Assembly (NCBI GenBank): GCA_016708785.1 | Contig: JADJFC010000001.1 | Span: 1-64,000, forward strand | Direction of reading: 5' to 3' | DNA length: 64,000 nt | Source: Bacteroidota bacterium | Lineage (GTDB): Bacteria; Bacteroidota; Bacteroidia; AKYH767-A; 2013-40CM-41-45 | Shown here: positions 17,979 to 26,375 of the stretch, one piece after another | How the letters are laid out: the number at the start of each line of letters is the position of its first letter | Position numbering within the stretch: the first letter of the stretch is position 1 | Notes under the pieces: model-generated | The model's database searches: none | What the model saw: only the letters and a program-made list of their open reading frames with translations | Told to the model about the DNA's origin: nothing | Made by a program: the position numbers and the translations under genes

Positions 17979-18611
17979 ATGGACAACTACAAAGAAACTT
18001 TTGAAACCTGGAATAAATTAGCTTCATTGTATCAAGATAAGTTCATGGACTTGGAACTGTATAATGAAAGCTATGATGCTTTCTGCAATTCAATTGCGAA
18101 GGAGAATGCGAATATTTTAGAGATCGGGTGTGGACCGGGAAATATTACAAAGTATCTTTTATCTAAACGCCCTAACTTCCGGATCTACGGAATTGATGTT
18201 GCTCCAAATATGATCGAACTTGCAAGAGAGAATAACCCGACTGCCAGATTTGATGTTATGGATTGCAGAAACATTAGCGAACTTAACACAAAGTACGATG
18301 GAATAATTTGCGGCTTTTGCTTGCCGTATTTATCTATGGAAGATGGATTAAAGTTCTTACTCGATTCTTACAAATTGTTAGATGAGAACGGAATGCTATA
18401 TATCAGTTTTGTCGAAGGAAAGCCAAACGATTCGGGATTTAAGACCGGCAGCAGTGGTGATCGGACGTATTTTTATTATTATGCACTCGAAGAATTAAAA
18501 AAACAACTTGTTGAGAGTGGATTTGGCATGCCGGATATTTACAAAGTAATTTATAACAAGAATGAAAAGGAAGTTGAAACTCATACAATTGTTTTAACAA
18601 GAAAAAGATAA
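17979..18611 (+). CDS. SAM-dependent methyltransferase (cluster MT2)
   Basis: I choose ATG 17979 (MDNYKETFETWNKLASLYQD) over a TTG 18 bases upstream because a -7 box lies just before it. The 210-aa class I methyltransferase has motif I ILEIGCGPGNITKYLL, acidic motif II IYGIDVAPNMIELA, and a DGIICGFCLPYL motif IV region, as in UbiE-like enzymes. It probably belongs functionally to the type III PKS cluster. Its last codons and stop (18609-18611) lie inside a 72-bp perfect palindrome. Confidence 0.82.
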   Translation: MDNYKETFETWNKLASLYQDKFMDLELYNESYDAFCNSIAKENANILEIGCGPGNITKYLLSKRPNFRIYGIDVAPNMIELARENNPTARFDVMDCRNISELNTKYDGIICGFCLPYLSMEDGLKFLLDSYKLLDENGMLYISFVEGKPNDSGFKTGSSGDRTYFYYYALEELKKQLVESGFGMPDIYKVIYNKNEKEVETHTIVLTRKR

Positions 18612-18675
18612 TTATTCACATGATGCTAGGCGGAATTTTAAAATTCCGCCTAGCATCATGTGAATAATTATCTTT
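18604..18675. repeat. 72-bp spacerless perfect palindrome, copy 1
   Basis: The two 36-base halves are exactly reverse-complementary around the TTTT|AAAA centre at 18639/18640. The inner core (GATGCTAGGCGGAATTTT and its complement) is shared with copy 2 except for one compensated position. The outer arm reaches into the methyltransferase gene and includes its stop codon. The 42 bases to its right (18671-18712) are about 80% identical to the flank of copy 2. Confidence 0.95.
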
Positions 18676-18718
18676 ATGAATTCTGCTTTTCTCTATGGGA
18701 TTTTTTGATTTGCTATTA

Positions 18719-18746
18719 CCTTTGAACCTTGACCTTTGACCTCAAA
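18719..18746. repeat. Short 7-nt repeat (CCTTTGA type)
   Basis: Four consecutive heptamers of the CCTTTGA/ACCTTGA type occur here. The same family forms inverted arrays at 31051-31113 and 50541-50600. Confidence 0.7.
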
Positions 18747-18800
18747 ATCTTTCAAACGATCATCTACAAATCAACGCTCGCTCAATTCCAATATTACCGA

Positions 18801-18876
18801 ATAAATGAAATTATTAACCGGATGCTGGGCGGAATTTTAAAATTCCGCCCAGCATCCGGTTAATAATTTCATTTAT
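18801..18876. repeat. 76-bp spacerless perfect palindrome, copy 2
   Basis: Two 38-base halves are exactly complementary around 18838/18839. The core (GATGCTGGGCGGAATTTT) differs from copy 1 by one base, which is compensated on the other arm, and the outer arms differ but remain perfect. The conserved right flank runs into the stop codon of the PorE-like gene (18909-18911). It lies between two convergent genes. Confidence 0.95.
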
Positions 18877-18908
18877 CAATTTTACTTGTCCCTATGGGAA
18901 TTTTTGAC

Positions 18909-20873
18909 TTACTGATCAACACTAGTAATCAAAAACTCCGTCCTCCGATTTTGTGATCGACCCGTGTCTGTTGTATTGTCGGAAATGGGTTTAGTGTCAC
19001 CGTAACCTTTGGATGAAAGTCGCTGGGCTGGAATTCCTGCTGCGATCAGATAGTCATAGACAGTCTTTGCACGCTTCTCTGAAAGAGTTTGATTGTATGG
19101 TTTGCTACCAACATTGTCAGTATGACCGCTGATCTCAAAATGAACTTTCGGATTTTTGTTAAGAAAGTCCATCAGTTTTGTAAGCTCAGTTTTCGATTCA
19201 TCTTTCAGATCAAATTTGTCTGTCTCATAAAAAATGTTTTTCAACACGATCGATTGTCCTGCTTTGATCGGTTTCATTGGAACATCTTTCAATACCGGAT
19301 CTTTCGATGACTTGGCATCTTTCAATTCGAAATTATCGGAATAGAATATGTAGCCATCTTTGGAAACATTTAATGCATATGTTTTTCCGGCAGGTAAACA
19401 AACGATGAATTGTCCACTTACAGAATTTGAAGTAGAACGGACCACAATTTTTCCTGTGGCAAGATCAATTAATTCGAAAGATGCACCCAATGGTTTCTTC
19501 GTATCAACATCGTACACTTTTCCTTTCATGTAAGTGACAGGCTGCGGACGAGCTTTCTCATACAAGTTGAACTGATAAAGATCTTCGCCTCCCTTTCCTC
19601 CGGGACGATCAGAAGAAAAGAAACCAACTTCCCCATCGGGACTTACTAAAAGTGATGCTTCATCATTCGGTGTGTTGATCGGATAGCCGATGTTCACTGC
19701 TTCTCCCCATTCTCCATTTGGTTCTCTCTTACTGTAAAAAATATCCTGGCCTCCCATTCCTGTATGACCATTCGAAGAGAAATAGATCGTCTGATCATCA
19801 GGGTGAATGAAAACTGATAATTCATCAGCAGAAGTATTGATCTTGTCACTCACAGAAACAGGATCTGACCAACGCGCGTCATCGCCTATTCTGCTCATAA
19901 AAATATCGTGTTGACTCACATTATTAGAACCTTTCACTGCACGTACAAAGTAAAGCGTACGTCCATCGGACGAAAAGGAAGGCTGACTTTCCCATGCTCC
20001 TGAATTGACGGGAATTTCCAGGTTCCTTGGATTGGTATATTTGTCGCCTACTTTTTTAGCGATGAAAAGATCGCAACTTCCATTTGTTTTGCGTTGTGTT
20101 GTCGAAGTATTGAATAGTTCTTCACAAGCTGTAAAAAACAAATACTGCCCATCAGCTGATAATGATGGTGCTCCTTCGTTTCCGTCGGAATTTATTTCTG
20201 TAACCGGTTGTGCAGTCTTCCAACCTTTCAGCCCCATGGTACTCACGTAAAAATCTTCCTGTTCTGTTCTTCTGCCATCGGCTGTCAGTGTTTTCAATCT
20301 TCGCGTAAATAAAAACGTTTTTCCATCACCGGTAATTGCAGGAAAATATTCTTCATCAGCCGAATTAATACTGTCACCCATGTTGATCGGATTGAACGGT
20401 ACAGGATTTTTTACTGCTTCTTCAGCAAACGAACAACTTTCGATCATTGATTTAGCTTTCGCACTTAATGTCTTCGAAGCTTTAGGATAAGAAATGAATT
20501 TTTCAAAGTCTGCTTTTGCTTCTGAATAATGTCCTCCAAGATATTCTTGTGTTGCTAATCCGTAAAAATTATTGATAAAAAAATCAGGATTGATTGCAAT
20601 TGCAGAACGAAAAGCCGCGATTGCTTTTTCATAATCTCTGATATCGGAATAAATATTCGCCTTCAGCATGTGCGCTTCAATGAATTTTGGATCTGCATTG
20701 ATTGCATCTTCCAGGGCTTCCAGCGCTTTTGTATTCTGACGAGCATCATAGAATTTCAATGCGGCATCAAAACTGCGGGTCGCTTTTGGGACTGATGAAG
20801 TATATTACCTTTGAGCAAAAACTGAAAGCGAAAGAAGTGTAAAAATGAAAACAAGAATTCTTGTGTGGCGCAT
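18909..20873 (-). CDS. porE-like: PorE-like T9SS component: TPR, beta-propeller, CRD, OmpA_C (in-frame TAA at codon 23)
   Basis: The architecture matches PorE of the type IX secretion system. A signal-like N-terminus (RILVFIFTLLSLSVFAQ) is followed by TPRs (~residues 38-160), a PD40-type propeller (~170-420, with repeated PSxSxDGxxLxF blades), a carboxypeptidase-regulatory-like domain (~430-510) and a C-terminal OmpA peptidoglycan-binding domain (~535-654, with SGHTDNVGSKPYNQTLSEKRA). It should anchor T9SS to the cell wall. Translation from ATG 20873 meets a TAA at 20805-20807 just after the signal; the open part starts near 20759 with TTG. A base error or suppressed nonsense codon is likelier than a leaderless protein. 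No lipobox is seen. It is downstream of queE on the same strand. Confidence 0.8.
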
Positions 20874-20941
20874 AGATTTTTTCGAAGTAATAATTAGATG
20901 TAATTCAATTCAACTTGATATACTTTTAACCAATGTCATCA

Positions 20942-21556
20942 CTAAGGAATCTGCATCACTTTATGTGTCTGAATAGAAACCCTCCATTGCGGATGCTGCT
21001 TCACATAATCAACGATCATTGGCATTACTTTATTGAAAACTGAATGTTCCGGTTGAAGGAATAGAACACAATCGGAATGAACCTGTGCAGCATGTTGCTC
21101 TGCCCATTCGAAATCCGACTGATTAAAGATGATGATTTTCAATTCGTCGGCTTGTTGCAAAGACTCTGCCAACGGAGCTTTGAATTTATTAGGAGAAACA
21201 CAGATCCACTCCCACTCACCTGTCAAAGGATACGCTCCGCTGGTTTCCAGCCAACACACCATACATTTTGAATGCAACGAATGTGTCAACGGTAAAAGAT
21301 CATACATACATGGTTCTCCACCGGTGATCACTACTTTGTCTGCTTTAGCTTTCTCTATACGGGAAATCATTTCAGCAATTGTTACTTGCGGATGATCTTC
21401 TGCCTTCCAAGATTCTTTGACATCGCACCACACACAACCAACATCACAACCTCCCAGCCGTAAAAAGTATGCAGCTTTACCTGTATTGAAACCTTCGCCT
21501 TGGATGGTATAAAAATCCTCCATGAGAGGATATGTTGTATTTAAATCGTAATTCAT
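20942..21556 (-). CDS. queE: 7-carboxy-7-deazaguanine synthase
   Basis: The 204-aa radical-SAM enzyme of queuosine precursor synthesis converts 6-carboxytetrahydropterin to CDG. The start has the typical FYTIQGEGFNTGKAAYFLRL. The cluster cysteines are Cys37, Cys41 and Cys44 (CDVGCVWC), and VVITGGEPCMYDL supplies the SAM-binding GGE motif. The compact size and central LETSGAYPL fit Bacteroidota QueE. It begins 22 bases after the folD stop and is likely in the same transcript. Confidence 0.9.
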   Translation of the reverse strand: MNYDLNTTYPLMEDFYTIQGEGFNTGKAAYFLRLGGCDVGCVWCDVKESWKAEDHPQVTIAEMISRIEKAKADKVVITGGEPCMYDLLPLTHSLHSKCMVCWLETSGAYPLTGEWEWICVSPNKFKAPLAESLQQADELKIIIFNQSDFEWAEQHAAQVHSDCVLFLQPEHSVFNKVMPMIVDYVKQHPQWRVSIQTHKVMQIP

Positions 21557-21578
21557 TTATAGGAAATCATGTGTAAAT

Positions 21579-22460
21579 TTAGAAACTGATTTCCTTCTTT
21601 GCAGCACGTAAAGTATTTTTTAATAAACCGATGATTGTCATTAACCCAACCCCTCCCGGTACAGGTGATATCCATGAACATTTAGGAGCTACATTATCAA
21701 AATCGACATCTCCTGCGAGTTTAAACCCGCTTTTCGTCTTGTCTGATGGAACTCTGGTAATACCAACATCAATTACGATGGCTCCTTCTCTTACCATATC
21801 GGCTTTCAGGAAATATGGTTTTCCTAAGGCAGCGATAATAATATCAGACTTTGAAGTAACAGATCCCAGATCTTTTGTTCTACTATGACAAAGTGTGACT
21901 GTACAATTTCCGGGTTCATTATTCAGCGCCATCAATACACTCATAGGCATTCCAACGATGTTGCTTCTGCCAATGATAGCACAACTCTTTCCGGTTGTAT
22001 TGATCTTGAAATGCTCGAGCATTAATAAAATTCCGTATGGGGTTGCAGGAATATAACAAGGTAGATTTTGAAGCATTCTACCGGAATTGATCGGATGAAA
22101 TCCATCGACATCCTTAGACGGCGAAATTGCTTCCGTAACTTTTTGTACGCTGATACGTGGTGGTAAAGGAAGTTGAACGATCAGACCATCAATAGAATCA
22201 TCCTGATTGATCTCTTTTATCTTTTGAAGCAATTCAGCTTCTGTAATTGTATCTTCAAAACGAATAAGTGACGATTCAAAACCAACTTCAGCGCAGTTCT
22301 TTACTTTGCTTGCAACGTACGTTTCAGATGCGCCATTATTACCGACCAAAATTGCACATAAATGCGGCGGTCGCTGACCTTTTGAAACCATGGCTTTCAC
22401 TTCTTCGGCCATTGTGTATTTCCATACTGCACTTGCGACTTTTCCGTCTAGTAAGTTCAT
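21579..22460 (-). CDS. folD: Bifunctional methylenetetrahydrofolate dehydrogenase / methenyl-THF cyclohydrolase
   Basis: The 293-aa product interconverts 5,10-methylene-, methenyl- and 10-formyl-THF. The YVASK motif (catalytic Lys52), the [10 protein letters not shown] segment (91-100), KDVDGFHP and the NADP loop GRSNIVGMP (164-172) are all present. The length is normal. A 7-nt repeat array lies 10 bases upstream of its start codon, in place of a recognisable ribosome-binding site. Confidence 0.93.
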   Translation of the reverse strand: MNLLDGKVASAVWKYTMAEEVKAMVSKGQRPPHLCAILVGNNGASETYVASKVKNCAEVGFESSLIRFEDTITEAELLQKIKEINQDDSIDGLIVQLPLPPRISVQKVTEAISPSKDVDGFHPINSGRMLQNLPCYIPATPYGILLMLEHFKINTTGKSCAIIGRSNIVGMPMSVLMALNNEPGNCTVTLCHSRTKDLGSVTSKSDIIIAALGKPYFLKADMVREGAIVIDVGITRVPSDKTKSGFKLAGDVDFDNVAPKCSWISPVPGGVGLMTIIGLLKNTLRAAKKEISF

Positions 22461-22470
22461 TTTAAATTGG

Positions 22471-22498
22471 TAAGTAGTAAGTGGTAAGTGGTAAGTAG
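22471..22498. repeat. Heptamer array, 4 units (TAAGTAG/TAAGTGG)
   Basis: Four consecutive 7-nt units (TAAGTAG, TAAGTGG, TAAGTGG, TAAGTAG) occur here, complementary to the array at 22581-22615. They sit immediately upstream of the folD start on the minus strand. Confidence 0.9.
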
Positions 22499-22580
22499 CA
22501 ATGTACTACGTAATTTGAGAGTTGGACTTTGAAGGAATAAGCTTTTATTAAAAGTAAATTTTGCAAATAATGAACGGCTA

Positions 22581-22615
22581 GCTACTTACCACTCACTACT
22601 TACCACTTACTATTT
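22581..22615. repeat. Heptamer array, 5 units (CTACTTA/CCACTTA)
   Basis: Five 7-nt units (CTACTTA, CCACTCA, CTACTTA, CCACTTA, CTATTTA) are the inverted partner of 22471-22498. The last unit contains the ffh stop codon. Confidence 0.9.
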
Positions 22616-23944
22616 ACGCATTCCCGGCATATTTCTCATCATCTTCGCCGCCTGATCTTTATTGGAGAACACCTTCATCATCTTACGCATCTCGTCGAAT
22701 TGTTTGATGAGTTTATTTACATCCTGTATCGTTGTTCCACTACCATTCGCGATACGCTGACGACGACTGCCATTGATGATCGTAGGATTTTTACGTTCTT
22801 CGACAGTCATTGAGTGGATCATCGCTTCAATATGTTTGAACGAATCGTTACTGATATCTATATCACGAACAGCCTTTCCAACTCCGGGAATCATTCCGAG
22901 TAAGTCTTTCATATTTCCCATCTTCTTGATCTGTTGGATCTGCCCAAGGAAATCGTCAAAACCAAATTGATTTTTCTGGATCTTCTTCTGTAGTTTGGCC
23001 GCTTCTTCTCCATCGAATTGCTCTTGCGCTTTCTCAACAAGGGAAACAATGTCACCCATTCCGAGAATTCTATCCGCCATACGACTAGGATAAAATACAT
23101 CCAGCGCATCCAGTTTTTCACCGGTACCGACAAACTTGATCGGTTTATTGACAACTGCTTTGATCGACAAAGCAGCACCACCACGAGTATCGCCATCTAA
23201 TTTCGTCAGAACTACTCCATCGAAATTCAATCTGTCATTGAAGGTCTTTGCAGTATTAACTGCATCCTGTCCGGTCATGGCATCTACGACGAACAAGATC
23301 TCATTCGGATTGATCGCCTTTTTGATGGCCTCGATCTCTTTCATCATCTCCTCATCGATCGCAAGACGACCGGCAGTATCGATAATGACTAAATTGTGGT
23401 TGAATTGTTTTGCGAATGCAATACCATTTTTGGCTATTTCAACCGGATTCTTATTTCCTTCTTCGCTATAAACAGGAACACCGATCTGCTCACCGAGAAC
23501 TTTCAACTGATCAATCGCCGCAGGACGATAAACGTCACAAGCAACCAGTAGAGGAAGTTTCTGACGCTTCGATTTCAAGAACATGGCCAGCTTTCCCGAC
23601 AACGTCGTTTTACCCGAACCTTGCAGACCAGACATCAGGATGATCGATGGATTGGAGTCGATGTTAATATCCACTTTATCACCACCCATTAAGTCCACCA
23701 ACTCATCGTGAGCGATCTTAACCATCAATTGGGTAGGAGAAACCGCTGTCAATACATTCTGACCAAGCGCCTTTTCTTTTACAGTATCAGTAAATTGTTT
23801 TGCTACTTTAAAATTCACATCGGCATCTAATAATGCCTTCCGAACCTCTTTAAGAGTTTCAGCTACATTGATCTCCGTGATCTTTCCTTCACCTTTAAGT
23901 ACTTTAAAGGCTCTTTCGAGTTTGTCCGATAAATTTTCAAACAT
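22610..23944 (-). CDS. ffh: Signal recognition particle protein Ffh
   Basis: The 444-aa SRP54 GTPase binds signal sequences and 4.5S RNA and targets membrane proteins to FtsY/SecYEG. An N domain (1-95) is followed by the G domain, with P-loop GLQGSGKT (106-113), DTAGR (~189) and TKLDGDTRGG (~247). A methionine-rich M domain (~330-444) ends with KMMRNMPGMRK. Length and motifs are normal. It begins the minus-strand series ffh, folD, queE, porE-like. Confidence 0.95.
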   Translation of the reverse strand: MFENLSDKLERAFKVLKGEGKITEINVAETLKEVRKALLDADVNFKVAKQFTDTVKEKALGQNVLTAVSPTQLMVKIAHDELVDLMGGDKVDINIDSNPSIILMSGLQGSGKTTLSGKLAMFLKSKRQKLPLLVACDVYRPAAIDQLKVLGEQIGVPVYSEEGNKNPVEIAKNGIAFAKQFNHNLVIIDTAGRLAIDEEMMKEIEAIKKAINPNEILFVVDAMTGQDAVNTAKTFNDRLNFDGVVLTKLDGDTRGGAALSIKAVVNKPIKFVGTGEKLDALDVFYPSRMADRILGMGDIVSLVEKAQEQFDGEEAAKLQKKIQKNQFGFDDFLGQIQQIKKMGNMKDLLGMIPGVGKAVRDIDISNDSFKHIEAMIHSMTVEERKNPTIINGSRRQRIANGSGTTIQDVNKLIKQFDEMRKMMKVFSNKDQAAKMMRNMPGMRK

Positions 23945-24035
23945 AAAATTCCTGCTTTTTTGAGTCGTGCGAAATTAATAGAAATTGTTTAATGTTTGGT
24001 GAGGAAAGTTTATGTGTTTAGGTTTATTGTTTAAA

Positions 24036-24088
24036 GAGTTTAGGGGGTTTAAGGGGTTTAAGGGGTTTAAGGGGTTTAAGGGATTTAA
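24036..24088. repeat. 9-nt tandem repeat AAGGGGTTT, about 5 copies
   Basis: A 9-base period of the AAGGGGTTT type runs for about 50 bases, some 100 bases upstream of the ffh start codon. Confidence 0.9.
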
Positions 24089-24137
24089 CGTGCTGGGTGT
24101 ACTCATTCAGCTACTTACGTTTTACAAACTGTTGTGC

Positions 24138-24450
24138 ACCGATAGACCGTCCTACGGGACTTTACAGGGACTTCAGAGCTCTGAAGGTCCCTACGGGACT
24201 TGATGGATGGCGTTTCAGGATGTGGTACCGATAGACCGTCCCTACGGGACTTGCTGTACGGGGACTTCAGACTGCGTTACCGATAGGTCGTCCCTACGGG
24301 ACTTGCTGCATGGCGTTTCAGGATGAGGTACCGATAGGTTGTTTCAATGAGAATGGATGGATGGCGTTTCAGGATGTGGTACCGATAGGTCGTCCCGATG
24401 GGAATGGATGTACGGCACTATAGATGTGTTACCGATAAGTAGTTTAGAAG
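24138..24450. repeat. Interspersed repeat array, about 51-bp units (TACCGATAG...CTACGGGACT)
   Basis: TACCGATAGG/TACCGATAGA boxes start at 24226, 24278, 24329, 24380 and 24430 (spacing 50-52), with an earlier one at about 24137, 88 bases before. Each is followed by a TCCCTACGGGA-like palindrome or a degraded copy and a variable linker (GGCGTTTCAGGATG in several). The box is the reverse complement of the CCTATCGGTA box in the 88-bp array. Confidence 0.88.
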
Positions 24451-24570
24451 GGACTAGCTGGCCATTAAATGTCTAACGAAGAGTTTCGATGGTACCGGCT
24501 GTCCACAATATGTCTAACGAAGAACAACTAGTTATACGTACACTATCCATACATTAAAGGTAGAAACAAA

Positions 24571-25060
24571 AGAAAGTCCAACCCAACCCACTAGTCCCAT
24601 AGGGACGACCTATCGGTAACACCACAGTGACATAGATCCGAAAAAGAAACAAAGTAAGGCCCTCCCCAACCCAACCCACTAGTCCCATAGGGACGACCTA
24701 TAGGTAACACCACAGTGACATAGATCCGAAAGTGAAACAAAGTAAGGCCCTCCCCAACCCAACCCACTAGTCCCGTAGGGACGACCTATCGGTAACACCA
24801 CAGCGACATAGATCCGAAAGTGAAACAAAGTAAGGCCCTCCCCAACCCAACCCACTAGTCCCATAGGGACGACCTATCGGTAACACCACAGTGACATAGA
24901 TCCGAAAGTGAAACAAAGTAAGGCCCTCCCCAACCCAACCCACTAGTCCCATAGGGACGACCTATCGGTAACACCACAGTGACATAGATCCGAAACCGAA
25001 ACAAAGTAAGGCCCTCCCCAACCCAACCCACTAGTCCCGTAGGGACGGAATATCGGTGGC
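24571..25060. repeat. 88-bp tandem repeat, 6 copies
   Basis: CTAGTCCC starts at 24591, 24679, 24767, 24855, 24943 and 25031, an exact period of 88. Each unit holds CCAACCCAACCCACTAG, the palindrome TCCC(A/G)TAGGGAC, the box CCTATCGGTAACACCAC, and GACATAGATCCGAAA...GTAAGG. Copies differ by only a few bases. The first and last units are partial or diverged. There are no variable spacers, so it is not a CRISPR, and 88 is not a multiple of three. Confidence 0.95.
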
Positions 25061-25190
25061 ACAGTCAAAAAAACATATGAACTGTCAATAAGCAAATAGA
25101 TGTAGAAAGCAATAAAAAGTAAATTCTATGAGAGCGCAATCAAATAACTGACTGTAAATAATTTATCATTTGTTATCGATATTAACTATA

Positions 25191-25955
25191 TCAATCCAAG
25201 ATCACCGCCAACCCATCATAAGCCAATCGAATGTTATCAGGAAGCTCCTGCTCTACTTCTTCGTGCTTACCAAGTTGGTGTGAGATGTGAGTTAAATACG
25301 TCATTTTAGGTTTAAGCTCATCGACCAATTCCATTGCTTCTTCCAGATTAAAATGAGAAACGTGTTTTTCTCTTCGTAGTGAATTCAAGACCAGTACCTC
25401 TGAATTTAATAGAAGCTCTTTAGATTTATCGGAAATAAAATTGGCATCAGTGATATAAGAAAAACCTCCCATTCTGAAACCGAGAACAGGTAGTCGCATG
25501 TGCATCACGGGTATTGGAATAAACTTTATGCTGCTAGCTTCAAATGGTTGTTCATCAATAGTATGTAAATTGATCTTAGGAATGCCCGGATAATTATCAC
25601 CATTAAAAATGTAGAAAAACTCCCTTTTCAAGGCAAGTTGTACTGCTTCGCTTGCATAAACATCCATTGCTTTGTGATTCAAGTAATTGAACGCTCTGAC
25701 ATCATCCAAACCTGCAATGTGGTCTTTGTGTTCGTGGGTAAAAACAATTCCGTCTAAAGAATCTACTTTTTCGCGAAGCATTTGTTGTCGAAAATCGGGA
25801 CCGGAATCAATGACAAACCGATGAGAATCAGACTCCACCATCAAAGATGAACGCAAACGTTTATCTTTGAGATCAGCAGAAGTACAGACTTCACATGTGC
25901 AGCCAATCATTGGTACTCCTTGAGAAGTGCCTGTCCCTAAAAAGGTAAATTTCAT
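25191..25955 (-). CDS. MBL-fold metallo-hydrolase (PhnP/Lactamase_B_2 type)
   Basis: The 254-aa cytosolic hydrolase opens with FTFLGTGTSQGVPMIGC and the CTCEVC cysteine cluster seen in PhnP-like phosphodiesterases. Dimetal ligands are HEHKDH (~75-80), a His in VMHMRLP, the Asp in YITDANFIS, and a late THISHQLGKHEE. Cyclic phosphodiester or phosphoesters are the likely substrates by family; the exact one is unknown. It lies 21 bases after the next small gene and shares its orientation. Confidence 0.85.
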   Translation of the reverse strand: MKFTFLGTGTSQGVPMIGCTCEVCTSADLKDKRLRSSLMVESDSHRFVIDSGPDFRQQMLREKVDSLDGIVFTHEHKDHIAGLDDVRAFNYLNHKAMDVYASEAVQLALKREFFYIFNGDNYPGIPKINLHTIDEQPFEASSIKFIPIPVMHMRLPVLGFRMGGFSYITDANFISDKSKELLLNSEVLVLNSLRREKHVSHFNLEEAMELVDELKPKMTYLTHISHQLGKHEEVEQELPDNIRLAYDGLAVILD

Positions 25956-25976
25956 AGCGGAAATGCTACAAAGAAA

Positions 25977-26261
25977 TTAAGAGGCCGAAGAGAAATTGAT
26001 CTCTGTCTGGCGGATTTCCTGTAGCAGTTTTAAATTCTTTTCATAGAGTAATGTCTCATCCAAATTTAGGCCTTGAATCGCTTCAATTAAATAGGACACT
26101 TTTGCTTCAACCGGAGCAAACTTATTCAATACAATGATCTTAGAAGTTTCAATCTGACAGGTTCCAGATTTAAAGTTGCCCTTTTCATTGCGGACTTTGT
26201 AGCCGGCCATGGTCAAAAGATCTTCGATCTTGTCGAGTGTATGTTGCGTTAATTTCATCAT
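25977..26261 (-). CDS. Conserved small protein of unknown function
   Basis: I start at ATG 26261 (MMKLTQHTLDKIEDLL), which is preceded by AGGA at a suitable distance. The longer frame to 26447 would run through the AT-rich leader of the divergent pnt operon and encodes implausible Cys-rich sequence. The 94-aa product is mixed alpha/beta and hydrophilic (MAGYKVRNEKGNF, IIVLNKF, VSYLIEAIQGL). I do not recognise the family. It is probably co-transcribed with the metallo-hydrolase. Confidence 0.65.
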   Translation of the reverse strand: MMKLTQHTLDKIEDLLTMAGYKVRNEKGNFKSGTCQIETSKIIVLNKFAPVEAKVSYLIEAIQGLNLDETLLYEKNLKLLQEIRQTEINFSSAS

Positions 26262-26375
26262 AATTCCTGCAAATATAATTCTTTCATTAAGATGAAGGTG
26301 ATGAATATTATATGATAAACCAAAATTTATTGTTTTATTTGCGCAATTATATTTTTTCAAGCAAAAACAGTCTAA

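Larger units (their letters stand above)
23945..25190. other. Gene-free repeat island (1.2 kb)
   Basis: Between ffh and the metallo-hydrolase gene I find no credible gene. The stretch holds a 9-nt repeat, an array of ~51-base units and, in opposite orientation, an array of 88-base units, each listed separately. Short ORFs here merely translate the repeats. Confidence 0.85.

Noticed and set aside
18604..18675. Palindrome as an ordinary intrinsic terminator
   Set aside because: The arm is far longer than a terminator, has no loop and no clean T-tract after it. It may still stop transcription, but that does not explain its size or its second copy.
24679..24952. Minus-strand ORFs of 61 aa (SLSDLC...) in the repeat island
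   Set aside because: They are translations of the 88-bp units. Since 88 is not divisible by three, the frame cannot continue through the array.
24571..25060. Possible CRISPR array
   Set aside because: Units are contiguous 88-bp repeats without variable spacers, and no cas genes are nearby.
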